Shown piece after piece: positions 1 through 8,796 of a stretch of DNA of 64,000 nt (positions within the stretch are counted from its first letter, which is position 1; each line of letters begins with the position of its first letter). The notes under the pieces are model-generated. The model did no database searches and was not told the DNA's origin. It worked only from the letters and a program-made list of their open reading frames with translations. The stretch spans positions 1-64,000 of the forward strand of contig NZ_FOYV01000005.1 of assembly GCF_900115175.1 (NCBI RefSeq). Reading direction: 5' to 3'. Source of the DNA: Marinobacter gudaonensis. Lineage in GTDB: Bacteria > Pseudomonadota > Gammaproteobacteria > Pseudomonadales > Oleiphilaceae. A program made the position numbers and the translations under genes.

Positions 1-51
1 CGCTGCGAGGCGTTGAGCTAACCGGTACTAATTGCTCGTGCGGCTTGACTA
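1..51 (+). rRNA. 23S rRNA, 3' end (partial)
   Basis: The first ~50 bases match the conserved 3' end of bacterial 23S rRNA (GTTGAGCTAACCGGTACTAA at 13-32, then the closing strand ending in GGCTTGACT). The rest of the gene lies upstream of the window. The exact last base is uncertain by a few nucleotides. It is followed by a ~105-base spacer and the 5S gene, the usual 23S-5S order. Confidence 0.9.
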
Positions 52-157
52 TATAACACCCAAGACAATTGCGGATAACGCAAGAGCTAGCGAAAGCCAC
101 GCTCTAACGAAATCAACATCACTTAACTCTATCCCGTCCCCCAGTGATCAACCGTTT

Positions 158-275
158 TGCCTGACGACCATAGCGGTCTGGAACCACCTGATCCCATCCC
201 GAACTCAGAAGTGAAACAGACCAGCGCCGATGGTAGTGTGGCGTTGCCCATGTGAGAGTAGGTCATCGTCAGGCT
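158..275 (+). rRNA. rrf: 5S rRNA
   Basis: About 118 nt with the hallmark 5S segments: TGCCTGACGACCATAGCGG at the 5' side, CCCGAACTCAGAAGTGAAAC in the middle, CGCCGATGGTAGTGTGG, and a 3' strand (GTCAGGCT) that pairs with the 5' strand (TGCCTGAC). Length and spacing fit a gammaproteobacterial 5S gene. A hairpin terminator follows 12 bases later. Confidence 0.95.
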
Positions 276-280
276 CCTAA
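258..280 (+). repeat. 5S 3'-end direct repeat, copy 1 (inside the 5S gene)
   Basis: This 23-base stretch, starting GTAGGTCATCGTCAGG and ending CTCCTAA, is the 3' end of 5S plus 5 flanking bases. It recurs exactly at 448-470. See the copy-2 entry and the findings. Confidence 0.85.
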
Positions 281-287
281 ATAAAAC

Positions 288-321
288 AGCCCCGACAGCA
301 TCAGCTGCCGGGGCTTTTTTA
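288..321 (+). terminator. rRNA operon terminator 1
   Basis: Stem AGCCCCG (288-294) pairs with CGGGGCT (309-315), with an inner CAGC/GCTG extension and an ATCA loop, followed directly by a T-run. This is a canonical intrinsic terminator just downstream of 5S. Confidence 0.85.
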
Positions 322-447
322 TTTTGGATCGAGGCCCTGCTGTGCACTACAAAGGCCCCCATGTGACCAGCTTGCCAACGGCAAGCGCAGGACGCGGGAG
401 CGCAGCGACGGCGGGCCCGAAGGGCCGAGCGCGACAGCGCGAGCAAT
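321..447. other. Hairpin-rich GC segment between the two 5S tails; no gene
   Basis: No credible coding region. It holds a 7-bp stem with a 3-base loop (GCTTGCC AAC GGCAAGC, 370-386), GGCCC GAA GGGCC, and GCGC-rich simple repeats up to the start of the second 5S tail. It looks like spacer DNA inserted or rearranged between two 5S 3' ends. Confidence 0.5.
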
Positions 448-470
448 GTAGGTCATCGTCAGGCTCCTAA
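448..470 (+). repeat. 5S 3'-end direct repeat, copy 2 (rRNA remnant)
   Basis: An exact 23-base copy of 258-280, without the rest of a 5S gene in front of it. Like the real 5S, it is followed within 10 bases by a terminator hairpin. The simplest reading is a leftover of a second 5S gene or of recombination between rRNA operons. Confidence 0.8.
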
Positions 471-475
471 TACCC

Positions 476-508
476 AAAACCCCAGCATCCTTGATGCTGG
501 GGTTTTTT
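476..508. terminator. Terminator 2 after the rRNA operon, probably bidirectional
   Basis: Perfect 10-bp stem CCCCAGCATC (480-489) / GATGCTGGGG (493-502) with a 3-base loop. A T-run follows on the plus strand and a 4-T stretch on the minus strand. It can end the rRNA transcript and the converging histidine kinase gene that stops at 538. Confidence 0.8.
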
Positions 509-537
509 ATTGGCCGGATAAAAGCTCTCTGGTGCGC

Positions 538-1218
538 TTAAGGCAACCAGATTTCGAACACGCCGCCACCAAAGCTGCCGCCGTTATGAAGCTTGATCGA
601 TCCCTGGCGCCCGCCCTCACTGTGAAGACTTGCTACCGACGACGCAAAAAACAGCCCAAGGCTGGTGCTGCCGCTGTTGAAGTCCAGGGCCTTGAAGCTC
701 AAGGTGCCTGTATGCTGCATGCTGTCAGGGTAACCCCGACCATCGTCCTCAACGCCGATCACGAGATACCCGTCCCTTTGGCTGGCCGTCAGCCGGATTC
801 TGCTCTTGGTGTATCGAATGGCGTTGTTGATGGTGTTGTTGAGCACGCCGGTCAGCAGATCTGCATCGAAAAAGCCGTTGATCTGGTCTGCTTCAATAGA
901 GTAATCAATGCCAAGGCCTTCCAGGAGGGGCGTGTGGCGTGCCATGTGTTCCGACAGAAAGTCCGGAACAAAGTGTTCTTCGATGTGCGCGGAAAGGTTG
1001 TTTTCGCCGAGACGATAGATGCCCAGTAACTGCACCAGGTCATTGTGCATGCGCTCGGCTTCGTACTGCAGGGTGTTGAAGCGGGAGGATTCGCCAAGGG
1101 ACTGTTCGTGTTCCGTCCGCAACTCATCCAGGGAATTCAGTAGCATGCCCAGAGAATTTTTCATGTCGTGCACGGCCGATGCGAGCACCATGGAAAAGTC
1201 GATGTTCTGGTTGTTCAT
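538..1218 (-). CDS. Small sensor histidine kinase lacking a sensor domain
   Basis: A 226-aa protein made only of kinase core. The phosphoacceptor motif VHDMKNSLGMLLNSL has His17 near the N-terminus. The ATPase domain has an N box (NNTINNAIRYTKSRI), a G1 box (VEDDGRGYP) and a G2-like region (GSTSLGLFFASSVASLH). No transmembrane or PAS region is visible, so it should be cytoplasmic and depend on partners for input. The ATG at 1216-1218 overlaps the stop of the upstream response regulator as ATGA, implying translational coupling, so the longer in-frame start at 1317 is unlikely. It is the last gene of a three-gene signalling cluster and is followed by a shared terminator. Which regulator it phosphorylates, or whether it acts as a phosphatase, cannot be read from sequence. 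Confidence 0.85.
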   Translation of the reverse strand: MNNQNIDFSMVLASAVHDMKNSLGMLLNSLDELRTEHEQSLGESSRFNTLQYEAERMHNDLVQLLGIYRLGENNLSAHIEEHFVPDFLSEHMARHTPLLEGLGIDYSIEADQINGFFDADLLTGVLNNTINNAIRYTKSRIRLTASQRDGYLVIGVEDDGRGYPDSMQHTGTLSFKALDFNSGSTSLGLFFASSVASLHSEGGRQGSIKLHNGGSFGGGVFEIWLP

Positions 1219-2852
1219 TCTGAAAGCCCTTTGAGTTTGCGTTGTAAGGCAACGTAGCGTTTGTGCTGCCTGTGCTGGGGAGGCAGGTCGGAGAGACGGT
1301 CCAGACAGCTCTGACACCGGCGTAGCAAGCCCGTGTCCGCTGGATTTTTGCTGTATTCCTTGAGAAGAACCTGAACCAGGTTCAGGTTGAGTGCCGCGTG
1401 GTCTGGCACAATTTCCAGCGCCCGGGCAAAAGTGTCGGCAGCGTCCTGGAGCTTGCCTTCTTCGAAGGCTTTAATGCCGTCACGATTGAGCGACCGTGCC
1501 TTGATCTTCTGGCGGAAGCCGACGGGTTCGTCGAGCAGGCTTTCGATCTTCTGAAGGATATCCGGGTCGTCACTGAACCGGTCCGACATGTTGGCAAGTA
1601 GCGCCTTGGCTTCGCCATCCTGGCCCATGCGGAACAGGGTTTTGGCAAAATCCAGGCCCGTTTGGGCGCCCATGGCAGACGGGTCACCCGCTTCCGTTCG
1701 TATGGCCTGCAGCATTTCGTTGGCCTGCCGGGTGTGGCCCTGACCGGCATAGACACGGCACTGGACAATCTTGCTGCGCAGGCCGATACCCTCTTCGTCT
1801 GGAAAACGCTTTTCCATTTTCTTGAGCACCGCGAGGGCTTCCCGTGCCCTTGCGGTTCCTTCCTCGTCCTGATCGCCCTCGCTGAGATCCGAGAGGGTCT
1901 GTCCGAGTGCAAGATAATGCTCGGAGTTGTCATGGATGGAGTAGGTGCCCAGTTCCACGGTGCGTCTCCAGGCCTCCGAGGCAGTGTCCATATCCTGGTT
2001 TGAGCTTGCCAGCTCGGCCAGGTACTTCTGGCGGAGGAGGGCGTTGGGCGAGTGCTCAGCAGCCTTCTCGAGGATTTGCTGTGCCTGGGTAGGTCGTCCC
2101 TGGCGTTCCAGACCTTCGGCCAGGAGGTCATAGGCCTCCATGTAGTCCGGATGTTTGGCGATGAGCTCTTTTAGGTTCTGTACCGCTTCATCGAAGCTGC
2201 GGTTCGCAAGCAGCACCTTGCAGCGCCCCAGCTGGGCCCAGGAAAGCTCGCGCTGCGAGAGGACGTCGTCGTAGATCTTGAGCGCGTGGGACAGATCGCC
2301 GAGGCGGAAGTAGAGATCCCCGAGGGTCTTCATCAGCCAGGTCTTATAGCGTGGCTGTCGGGGCAAGGCCTGGAGGCATAGGGAAATCGCTTCCGGGTAG
2401 TTTTCCCGATCGATTTCCCGGTTGATCGGCATCAGCGCGTTACGTTGGCTGATCAGGCTTCCCAGGCGCTTCTCCAGTACGGCCCGATTGATGGGCTTGG
2501 TGAGATAGGCGTCCGGTTGGTATTCCCGTGCCCCCATCACCATTTCCTTGGAGGTTTCGGCAGTCACCATCAGAAACAGCGACGAGCGCTTCAGGAGTTT
2601 CTTGTGGCGTAGTTCCTCCAGGATATGCTGCCCGTTCCGTCCCTCTCCCAGATTGAAGTCACACAGTACAACGTCAACATGATTGTAGGTGCAGTACTGG
2701 ATCGCCTGATTGGCGTTTGATACCAGTTCGATCTTGTCGGCACCGCAACTCCGGAGCATCTGACGCATGGACAGACGGAAATTCTCGAAATCGTCTATAA
2801 CCAGGTAGGTCAGCTTCCCGAACGGGTTAAAATCACTGCTGGAATCGGTCAT
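1215..2852 (-). CDS. Response regulator with receiver domain and TPR repeats
   Basis: 545 aa. Residues ~14-135 form a CheY-like receiver with the acidic pair Asp20-Asp21, predicted phosphoacceptor Asp65 (VVLCDFNLGEG), Thr97 and Lys119 (LTKP). The remaining ~400 residues are helical TPR-like repeats (for example DLYFRLGDLSHALKIYDDVL and LLAEGLERQGRPTQAQQILE). There is no DNA-binding, GGDEF or enzymatic output domain, so the output is probably protein-protein contact. The start overlaps the upstream hybrid kinase stop (ATGA at 2849-2852) and the stop overlaps the downstream kinase start, so all three proteins are probably made together. Confidence 0.88.
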   Translation of the reverse strand: MTDSSSDFNPFGKLTYLVIDDFENFRLSMRQMLRSCGADKIELVSNANQAIQYCTYNHVDVVLCDFNLGEGRNGQHILEELRHKKLLKRSSLFLMVTAETSKEMVMGAREYQPDAYLTKPINRAVLEKRLGSLISQRNALMPINREIDRENYPEAISLCLQALPRQPRYKTWLMKTLGDLYFRLGDLSHALKIYDDVLSQRELSWAQLGRCKVLLANRSFDEAVQNLKELIAKHPDYMEAYDLLAEGLERQGRPTQAQQILEKAAEHSPNALLRQKYLAELASSNQDMDTASEAWRRTVELGTYSIHDNSEHYLALGQTLSDLSEGDQDEEGTARAREALAVLKKMEKRFPDEEGIGLRSKIVQCRVYAGQGHTRQANEMLQAIRTEAGDPSAMGAQTGLDFAKTLFRMGQDGEAKALLANMSDRFSDDPDILQKIESLLDEPVGFRQKIKARSLNRDGIKAFEEGKLQDAADTFARALEIVPDHAALNLNLVQVLLKEYSKNPADTGLLRRCQSCLDRLSDLPPQHRQHKRYVALQRKLKGLSE

Positions 2853-5800
2853 GGGCGTTTCTGCTTGAGCTGTTTGTTAACCAGCGCCCGCAGTGCGGCC
2901 GGTTTAACGGGTTTGTAGAGGACCTGGTAGCCACGATTGATGGCATCCTCCCGGACTTCAGGCGCCATATAACCAGTAACCAGGATGCCAGGTATTTCTT
3001 TACCCAGATTTTCCCTGATGCTGTCCATGGCGTCGAGACCATTCTTGTTATCATCAAGCTGATAGTCGGCAAGTATAATATCCGGCTGTTGCCCGTCCAG
3101 CTTCTGCAGGGCGTCTTCGAGGCTCTCGGCGGCGGTAACATCGCATTTCCAGTTGCTCAGCAAGGCCACCATACCCTGCAGTATGGTCGGGTCGTTATCA
3201 ATGCACAGGAAATGCAGCCCACCCAGGTTCGACACGCGCCGAGAACTGGTTGCGGGGCGGGTTTCCGATGGCCCCGTCTGCTCTGGCGGTGCTACTGGTA
3301 CAGTAATACCGAAAACGCTGCCGCGCCCCTGCACCGAGTGCACGGTAACCGGATGGTTGAGCATGCCGCTGATCCGGTCAACAATCGCCAGACCCAGCCC
3401 CAGCCCTTTTTTATCCCTGCCGTGCTGGAATCGCCGGAACTCCTCAAAGATGTGTGTGAGCTGGTCTTCCGGAATACCCGGGCCGGTGTCCCAAACCTCG
3501 ATGCGGATATAGCCTTTCAGGCGTCGGCAGCCCATAAGGATCTTGCCCTCCGGCGTGTACCGGATGGCATTGGAGAGGAAGTTCTGCACAACACGTCGAA
3601 GTAGTTTGGCGTCAGATCGAATCCAGACACCGCTGGGTACCACGTGGAGATCCAGATTCTGATCCTTGGCGATTGCCGAGAAGTCGGTGGCCAGGTGGCG
3701 CATGATATCGTTCACGGGGAATACGCCGATGTCTGGCTCCAGGGCGCCGGCGTCCAGCTTGGAGATATCCAGCAGTGTGCTGATGATTTCCTCGGCGGCT
3801 CCCAGGGAGCTGTCGATGTGGTCCACCAGGTCCTTCATCTCACCGTCCTCTGCCTTGCCGGCAAGAGCTGAGGTAAACAGTCGCGCGGCATTGAGCGGCT
3901 GCAGCAGGTCGTGACTCGCAGAAGCCAGAAAGCGTGTCTTGCTCTGGTTGGCCTGCTCTGCCACAGACTTGGCTTTCAGCATCTGTTCATTGATGACCTG
4001 CAGTTCCTGGGTACGCTCTTTCACGCGTTGCTCAAGGTAGATATTGGTTTCCTTCAGGGCCTGCTCAGTGCGGCGCATGGCAGTGATGTCCTGAAAGGTA
4101 GTTACGTAACCGCCGCCGGGGATGGGGCTGCCGTCTACCCGCAGCACGGTGCCGTCTGGTCGCTGTCGTTCATAGGACATCGGGCGGCCTTCGCGCATAC
4201 TGCCGCATCGGTCTGCGACAATCTCATCGATCCGACGTGCCGAAAGATTGGCGTTGGTCAGGTTGTAGCGCATCAGGTCCTCGACTGGACGGCCGACCCT
4301 GACAAACCCCTTGGGATAGGTAAACAGTTCGAGATACCGGTGGTTCCAGACCACCAGTTGCTGCTGATGATTGACTACCGATACACCCAGACTGATGTTC
4401 TCGATGGCAGATTGCAGCAGCTCCCGGCTGAAGGTCATGGCCTGTGAGGCCTCATCGACGATGCTGACCACATCTTCAATCTGCATGTCGCGGCCGGTCA
4501 GGGTGGATTCCAGCACCACTCGGGCGGTGGACGCACCGATAACCGACGCCAGCTGTCGTTCAATGTATTTCATCAGGTGGGCGGACGCCGGTCGATGCGG
4601 GTGAAGACGTATGGCGTTACGGCGCTCGTAGTTCCGGAAAATGGTCTCCGAGCGTTCATCTCCCATGAAACGGTCGGTCAGCGCCTGCAGGTCTGACGTC
4701 AGGATCTCGCCCTGCCAGCTCTGGTGCTGGGCGGTTTCGGCGCGAGGCTGGGGATCGTGGAAAAAGGAGGCGATCTGGATTTTTTCGCGCACGCGCTGCC
4801 GGGTCACCAGCGACAGCAGTATGTAAACCACGGTGTTGATGCCCAGGCTCCAGATGATGCCATGGCTGATCTGATCCAGGTCCGAACCGAAGAGGGCCGT
4901 GGGACGAGTCCAATTGAGCCCCCACAACCCTTCTTCAATCAACGTGTTTGATACCCAGCCGGTGGTTACCAGCGCGGGCAGCAGCAGCGTGTAACACCAC
5001 ATCAGGAAACCGAGCCCGAGGCCCCAGACGGCGCCCACGTAGTTGCCCCGGCGCCAGATGATGCCGCCCACGAGGGCCGGACCAAACTGGGCCGCGGCAG
5101 CAAAGGACAGCAGACCAAAGGCGGTCAGGCTGTAGTCTTCACCTGCCATCCGGTAGAAGCCATAAGCGGTGAGCAGCACCACAAATATGGCGACTCGGCG
5201 AATGCTGAGGAGTAAAGAGCTGAGGTCGGCACGCCGATTCATTCCCGGGCGGAAGAACTTCAGCAGCGCCGGCATGATGATCTCATTGCTCACCATGGTG
5301 GCAATGGCAACGGAACAGACAATAACCATCGCGGCGGCCGCCGAACCGCCGCCCAGGAAGGCCAGGATGGCCAGCCACTCCTCGCCGGCCAGAATCGGTA
5401 GCTGAAGTATCAGGATGTCAGGGTTGCCCGAACCCGATTCGGGCATCAGCAAACCGGCTGCCGCAATGGGTAGAACAAAAGCGCTTGCGACCACCAGGTA
5501 GATCGGCATGGCCCAGCGGGCAATCTCGAAATCCCGATGGTCCGTGTTCTCCACCACCATTACATGGAACTGCCTCGGTAGACAGATGATCGCGAACATG
5601 GCGATCAGAGTCTGGGTAATGAAGGCGGGTGCCTCGATGCCATCGGTCGTCAGGGTTCCGATCAGATCGGCTTCCTTGACCCTCGAAAACAAGTCGCCAA
5701 AGCCGTCGTAAAGTCCGAAACCGACAAACAGACCAACGGCTACGAAGGCGACCAGCTTGATCAGTGATTCGAACGCCACCGCCTGGATCATTCCCCGGTG

Positions 5801-6367
5801 ATGTTCGGTGGATTCCAGGTGCCGGGTCCCGAACAACACCGTGAATACCGCCAGTGCCAGCGTGATGTACCACGCGGAGTCAGTCCAGGCAGCAGAGCTC
5901 AGCTCGTCATAGCCGGCACCGGTCTCGGACAGAACGTTGAAGCCCATGGCGATGGCCTTCAGCTGAAGCGCGATGTACGGAACGCTACCGATCAGCGCGA
6001 AGGTTGCGATCATTGCCGCCAGAAGCTGTGATTTGCCGTAGCGGGAGGCGATGAAATCGGCAATCGAGGTACTGTTGCTGCGTTTGCTGATGTAGATGAT
6101 CCGGCGCAGCAACGGCGCCCCAAACACAAAGACAAGCAGGGGGCCCAGATAGATGGGCAGGAAAGCGAGTCCCTCCTGGGTGGCGCGACCGACGGCACCA
6201 TAGAAGGTCCAGGAAGTGAAATACACCGCCAGGGAGAGCGCGTAGATATGGGTCCGTGCCAGGCGCCGGCGATAGAGACCGGGGTGCTTGTCGCCGGCCC
6301 ATGCAATCACGAACAGAATGGAGATGTAGGTGATGGATATGAGAGCCAGCAACCAGGCACTAATCAT
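2849..6367 (-). CDS. Hybrid sensor histidine kinase with sodium:solute symporter-type N-terminus (CrbS/MxtR-like)
   Basis: 1172 aa. The first ~510 residues are a multi-pass membrane domain of the SSSF family. A linker follows, then a PAS domain (~645-760), a coiled coil (~770-815), a HisKA domain with phosphoacceptor His819 (ASASHDLLQPLN), an ATPase domain (N box NFLSNAIRYTPEGK, G1 WDTGPGIP, G2 KGLGLGLAIV) and a C-terminal receiver (~1052-1172) with predicted phosphoacceptor Asp1101 and Lys1152. The architecture matches CrbS of Vibrio and MxtR of Pseudomonas, kinases linked to control of acetate metabolism (family knowledge). Here a symporter operon lies just upstream on the same strand, which supports but does not prove that role. 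The kinase is coupled by ATGA overlap to the REC-TPR gene. Confidence 0.9.
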   Translation of the reverse strand: MISAWLLALISITYISILFVIAWAGDKHPGLYRRRLARTHIYALSLAVYFTSWTFYGAVGRATQEGLAFLPIYLGPLLVFVFGAPLLRRIIYISKRSNSTSIADFIASRYGKSQLLAAMIATFALIGSVPYIALQLKAIAMGFNVLSETGAGYDELSSAAWTDSAWYITLALAVFTVLFGTRHLESTEHHRGMIQAVAFESLIKLVAFVAVGLFVGFGLYDGFGDLFSRVKEADLIGTLTTDGIEAPAFITQTLIAMFAIICLPRQFHVMVVENTDHRDFEIARWAMPIYLVVASAFVLPIAAAGLLMPESGSGNPDILILQLPILAGEEWLAILAFLGGGSAAAAMVIVCSVAIATMVSNEIIMPALLKFFRPGMNRRADLSSLLLSIRRVAIFVVLLTAYGFYRMAGEDYSLTAFGLLSFAAAAQFGPALVGGIIWRRGNYVGAVWGLGLGFLMWCYTLLLPALVTTGWVSNTLIEEGLWGLNWTRPTALFGSDLDQISHGIIWSLGINTVVYILLSLVTRQRVREKIQIASFFHDPQPRAETAQHQSWQGEILTSDLQALTDRFMGDERSETIFRNYERRNAIRLHPHRPASAHLMKYIERQLASVIGASTARVVLESTLTGRDMQIEDVVSIVDEASQAMTFSRELLQSAIENISLGVSVVNHQQQLVVWNHRYLELFTYPKGFVRVGRPVEDLMRYNLTNANLSARRIDEIVADRCGSMREGRPMSYERQRPDGTVLRVDGSPIPGGGYVTTFQDITAMRRTEQALKETNIYLEQRVKERTQELQVINEQMLKAKSVAEQANQSKTRFLASASHDLLQPLNAARLFTSALAGKAEDGEMKDLVDHIDSSLGAAEEIISTLLDISKLDAGALEPDIGVFPVNDIMRHLATDFSAIAKDQNLDLHVVPSGVWIRSDAKLLRRVVQNFLSNAIRYTPEGKILMGCRRLKGYIRIEVWDTGPGIPEDQLTHIFEEFRRFQHGRDKKGLGLGLAIVDRISGMLNHPVTVHSVQGRGSVFGITVPVAPPEQTGPSETRPATSSRRVSNLGGLHFLCIDNDPTILQGMVALLSNWKCDVTAAESLEDALQKLDGQQPDIILADYQLDDNKNGLDAMDSIRENLGKEIPGILVTGYMAPEVREDAINRGYQVLYKPVKPAALRALVNKQLKQKRP

Positions 6368-6419
6368 AATGCGCGTTCCCTTCTCGGGTCGATGTCAGCG
6401 GTGTTGAGTCAGGTCCCGA

Positions 6420-6926
6420 TCAATCCTCGCAGACGGTCTTGAAGAGCGGATCGGTGCTGCCGAGCACTTTCAGATTATCCACCCTTGGGGTGCCGTCTGA
6501 GCCCAGTGGAACCAGTTCGCGGCTGTCGCAGTTGATCAGATGCACGCGGTGGGAAACCGCATCGGTCATTTTCTGCTCAAACTTGTACAGGGTAAAACGG
6601 ACAATCTCCTCGCGATCGGTGTCCCGGCTGATACTGTTCACGTCAACCGTGGAGAATGCCGTCACGTACGGGAAGACGAAGGTCCACGGACGCCAAAGAA
6701 TGCCGTCTGATTCGGTGCTTACAATCACCGCTTCCTCGGGTAGCAGGGTCTTCTTGTGATCGTACCAGGTGTACTCCGTGTAGATCAGATAGCCAAGCAT
6801 GCCCGCGCCGGCAAAAACCGGAATGATCCACCTGGGGGCTTTCTGACGGGTAACCGCGCGGATACCGAGCGCGATCCCTGCCGCACCGACGCCGCAGACT
6901 ACAGTGGCAACAAAAGTCCAAAACAT
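6420..6926 (-). CDS. Membrane protein of unknown function
   Basis: 168 aa, not recognised as a named family. Two hydrophobic segments lie near the N-terminus (FWTFVATVVCGVGAAGIALG, ~3-22, and WIIPVFAGAGMLGYLIYT, ~33-50). A soluble, acidic C-terminal half of ~115 residues follows, probably exposed on one face of the inner membrane. A good ribosome-binding site (GAGGAAG) lies 6-7 bases before the ATG. It sits 52 bases upstream of the hybrid kinase on the same strand and just below the symporter terminator, so it may be the first gene of the signalling transcript. No catalytic motif is visible. The C-terminus has two Cys residues (LINCDS and KTVCED). Confidence 0.75.
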   Translation of the reverse strand: MFWTFVATVVCGVGAAGIALGIRAVTRQKAPRWIIPVFAGAGMLGYLIYTEYTWYDHKKTLLPEEAVIVSTESDGILWRPWTFVFPYVTAFSTVDVNSISRDTDREEIVRFTLYKFEQKMTDAVSHRVHLINCDSRELVPLGSDGTPRVDNLKVLGSTDPLFKTVCED

Positions 6927-6940
6927 AAAATTGCTTCCTC

Positions 6941-6977
6941 AAAAAAGAACGGGCTCCCTCATTGAGGAAGCCCGTTC
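6941..6977 (-). terminator. Terminator of the symporter operon
   Basis: Read on the minus strand: GAACGGGCT...AGCCCGTTC-type stem (6977-6968 with 6955-6947), an inner CCTC/GAGG extension, then six T residues (6946-6941). It lies 47 bases past the symporter stop and separates that operon from the downstream membrane-protein/kinase genes. Confidence 0.85.
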
Positions 6978-7023
6978 AGTATCAACCTGTCAATTCATGG
7001 AATGGAACAGGTTGAGTTGTTGC

Positions 7024-8790
7024 TTAGTGGTCGTGCGCCTGACCGGCACCACGTGGGTAACGGACGCTCTCGACCAGTTCCTGAATCTCAACGGGCGGTT
7101 CTTCAGTTGCGTTGGATACAACGAAGGCTACCGCAAAGTTGACGATTGCACCAACCGCACCGATAGAAAGCGGGGAGATGCCCAGCACCCAGTTGTCCGG
7201 AGTGTCTGGCAGGTTGTTGGTGCCCGGGATGAACAGCCAGCCCTTGTACACGAAAATGTACACCAGGGTGAAGGCCAGACCGGTCAGCATGCCGGCAATC
7301 GCGCCCTTGTTGTTAACCCGCTTGGAGAAGATACCCATCATCAGGGCCGGGAACAGGGACGCGGCGGCAATACCGAAGGCCAGTGCCACCACCTGGGCTG
7401 CGAAGCCGGGTGGGTTGGCGCCCAGGTAGGTCGCGACCACGATGGCAACGGCCATCGAAATCCGGGCCGCCATGAGCTCACCTTTCTCAGTGATGTTCGG
7501 GTTGATCGAACCCTTGATCAAGTCGTGACTGACCGCCGAGGAGATGGCAAGCAACAGACCCGCCGCTGTCGACAACGCCGCTGCAAGACCACCAGCCGCG
7601 ATCAGGCCGACCACCCAACCGGGCAGGTTCGCGATCTCCGGGTTGGCCAGTACCAGGATGTCCCGGTTAACGGTCAGCTCGTTGCCGGCCCAGCCGCGTG
7701 CCTGTGCTTCATCAGCAAAGGAAGGGCTGTCGTTGTAGTGCTGGATGCGACCATCGTTGTTCTTGTCCTCATACTGGATCAGACCAGTGACTTCCCACTC
7801 CTTCACCCAGTTCGGACGCTCCTCATAGAGGATCGGAGCCGCGTCGGTGCCATTCGGGTAGATGGTGGTCATCAGGTTCAGACGAGCCATGGAAGCAACG
7901 GCCGGTGCGGTCAGGTACAGCAGGGCAATGAATACCAGGGCCCAGCCAGCAGACCAGCGAGCGTCAGCTACCTTCGGCACGGTGAAGAACCGGATGATAA
8001 CGTGGGGCAGACCCGCGGTACCGATCATCAGCGACAGGGTGAACAGAACCATGTTCAGCTTGTTGTCGATGTCAGCCGTGTAGGAGTTGAAGCCCAGATC
8101 GGTGATCACCTGGTTCAGTTTTTCCAGAATCGGCATGCCGGAATCCACGTGGGTGGAGAACAGGCCGATCGGGGGCAGGGCGTTACCAGTCAGCTGCAGG
8201 GAGATAAACACAGCCGGGATGGTGTAGGCGATGATCAGAACGCAGTACTGGGCGACCTGGGTATAGGTGATCCCCTTCATGCCACCGAGTACGGCGTACA
8301 CGAACACAACCACGGCCGCGATGATCAGGCCCATGGTGGCGTCTACTTCCAGGAAGCGAGAGAAAGCCACGCCAGCACCGGCCATCTGGCCGATTACGTA
8401 GGTAACCGAAGCCACGATCAGGCAGATAACCGCCACCAGCCGCGCGTTCTTGCTGTAGAAACGGTCGCCAATGAACTCGGGCACCGTGAACTTGCCGAAC
8501 TTCCGCAGGTACGGAGCCAGCAGCATCGCCAGCAGAACGTAACCACCGGTCCAGCCCATGAGGAAGGTGGAGTTGGCATAGCCACCGGCGGCAATCAGAC
8601 CCGCCATGGAAATGAACGATGCGGCCGACATCCAGTCCGCACCGATAGCAGCACCGTTGGTGATCGGGTGAACGCCGCCACCAGCAACGTAGAAGTCACT
8701 GGTGCTACCGGCCTTTGCCCAGATGGCAATCAGGATGTAGAGGAGGAAAGAGCCCCCTACGAAGATGAGGTTAATGGCAAATTGGCTCAT
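7024..8790 (-). CDS. Sodium:solute symporter, VC_2705 subfamily (acetate-permease-like)
   Basis: 588 aa with ~13 hydrophobic segments and the conserved SSSF signature regions, for example near the N-terminus TNGAAIGADWMSAASFISMAG and the loop YVIGQMAGAGVAFSRFLE. Members of this subfamily occur with a small DUF4212 subunit, which is encoded here 6 bases upstream. They are thought to be Na+-driven uptake systems for small carboxylates such as acetate (family knowledge; substrate not shown by sequence). A central hydrophilic stretch (~240-300) with PNGTDAAPILYEERP and a DKNNDGRIQHY segment resembles the extra loop of this subfamily. The operon ends at a clear terminator and may be controlled by the nearby SSSF-type kinase. 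Confidence 0.9.
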   Translation of the reverse strand: MSQFAINLIFVGGSFLLYILIAIWAKAGSTSDFYVAGGGVHPITNGAAIGADWMSAASFISMAGLIAAGGYANSTFLMGWTGGYVLLAMLLAPYLRKFGKFTVPEFIGDRFYSKNARLVAVICLIVASVTYVIGQMAGAGVAFSRFLEVDATMGLIIAAVVVFVYAVLGGMKGITYTQVAQYCVLIIAYTIPAVFISLQLTGNALPPIGLFSTHVDSGMPILEKLNQVITDLGFNSYTADIDNKLNMVLFTLSLMIGTAGLPHVIIRFFTVPKVADARWSAGWALVFIALLYLTAPAVASMARLNLMTTIYPNGTDAAPILYEERPNWVKEWEVTGLIQYEDKNNDGRIQHYNDSPSFADEAQARGWAGNELTVNRDILVLANPEIANLPGWVVGLIAAGGLAAALSTAAGLLLAISSAVSHDLIKGSINPNITEKGELMAARISMAVAIVVATYLGANPPGFAAQVVALAFGIAAASLFPALMMGIFSKRVNNKGAIAGMLTGLAFTLVYIFVYKGWLFIPGTNNLPDTPDNWVLGISPLSIGAVGAIVNFAVAFVVSNATEEPPVEIQELVESVRYPRGAGQAHDH

Positions 8791-8796
8791 TCGTTC

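Noticed and set aside
129..446. 105-residue open frame across the 5S gene
   Set aside because: It covers rRNA and terminator sequence.
448..470. Second functional 5S gene
   Set aside because: Only the last ~18 bases of 5S are present; the 5' strand and loops are missing.
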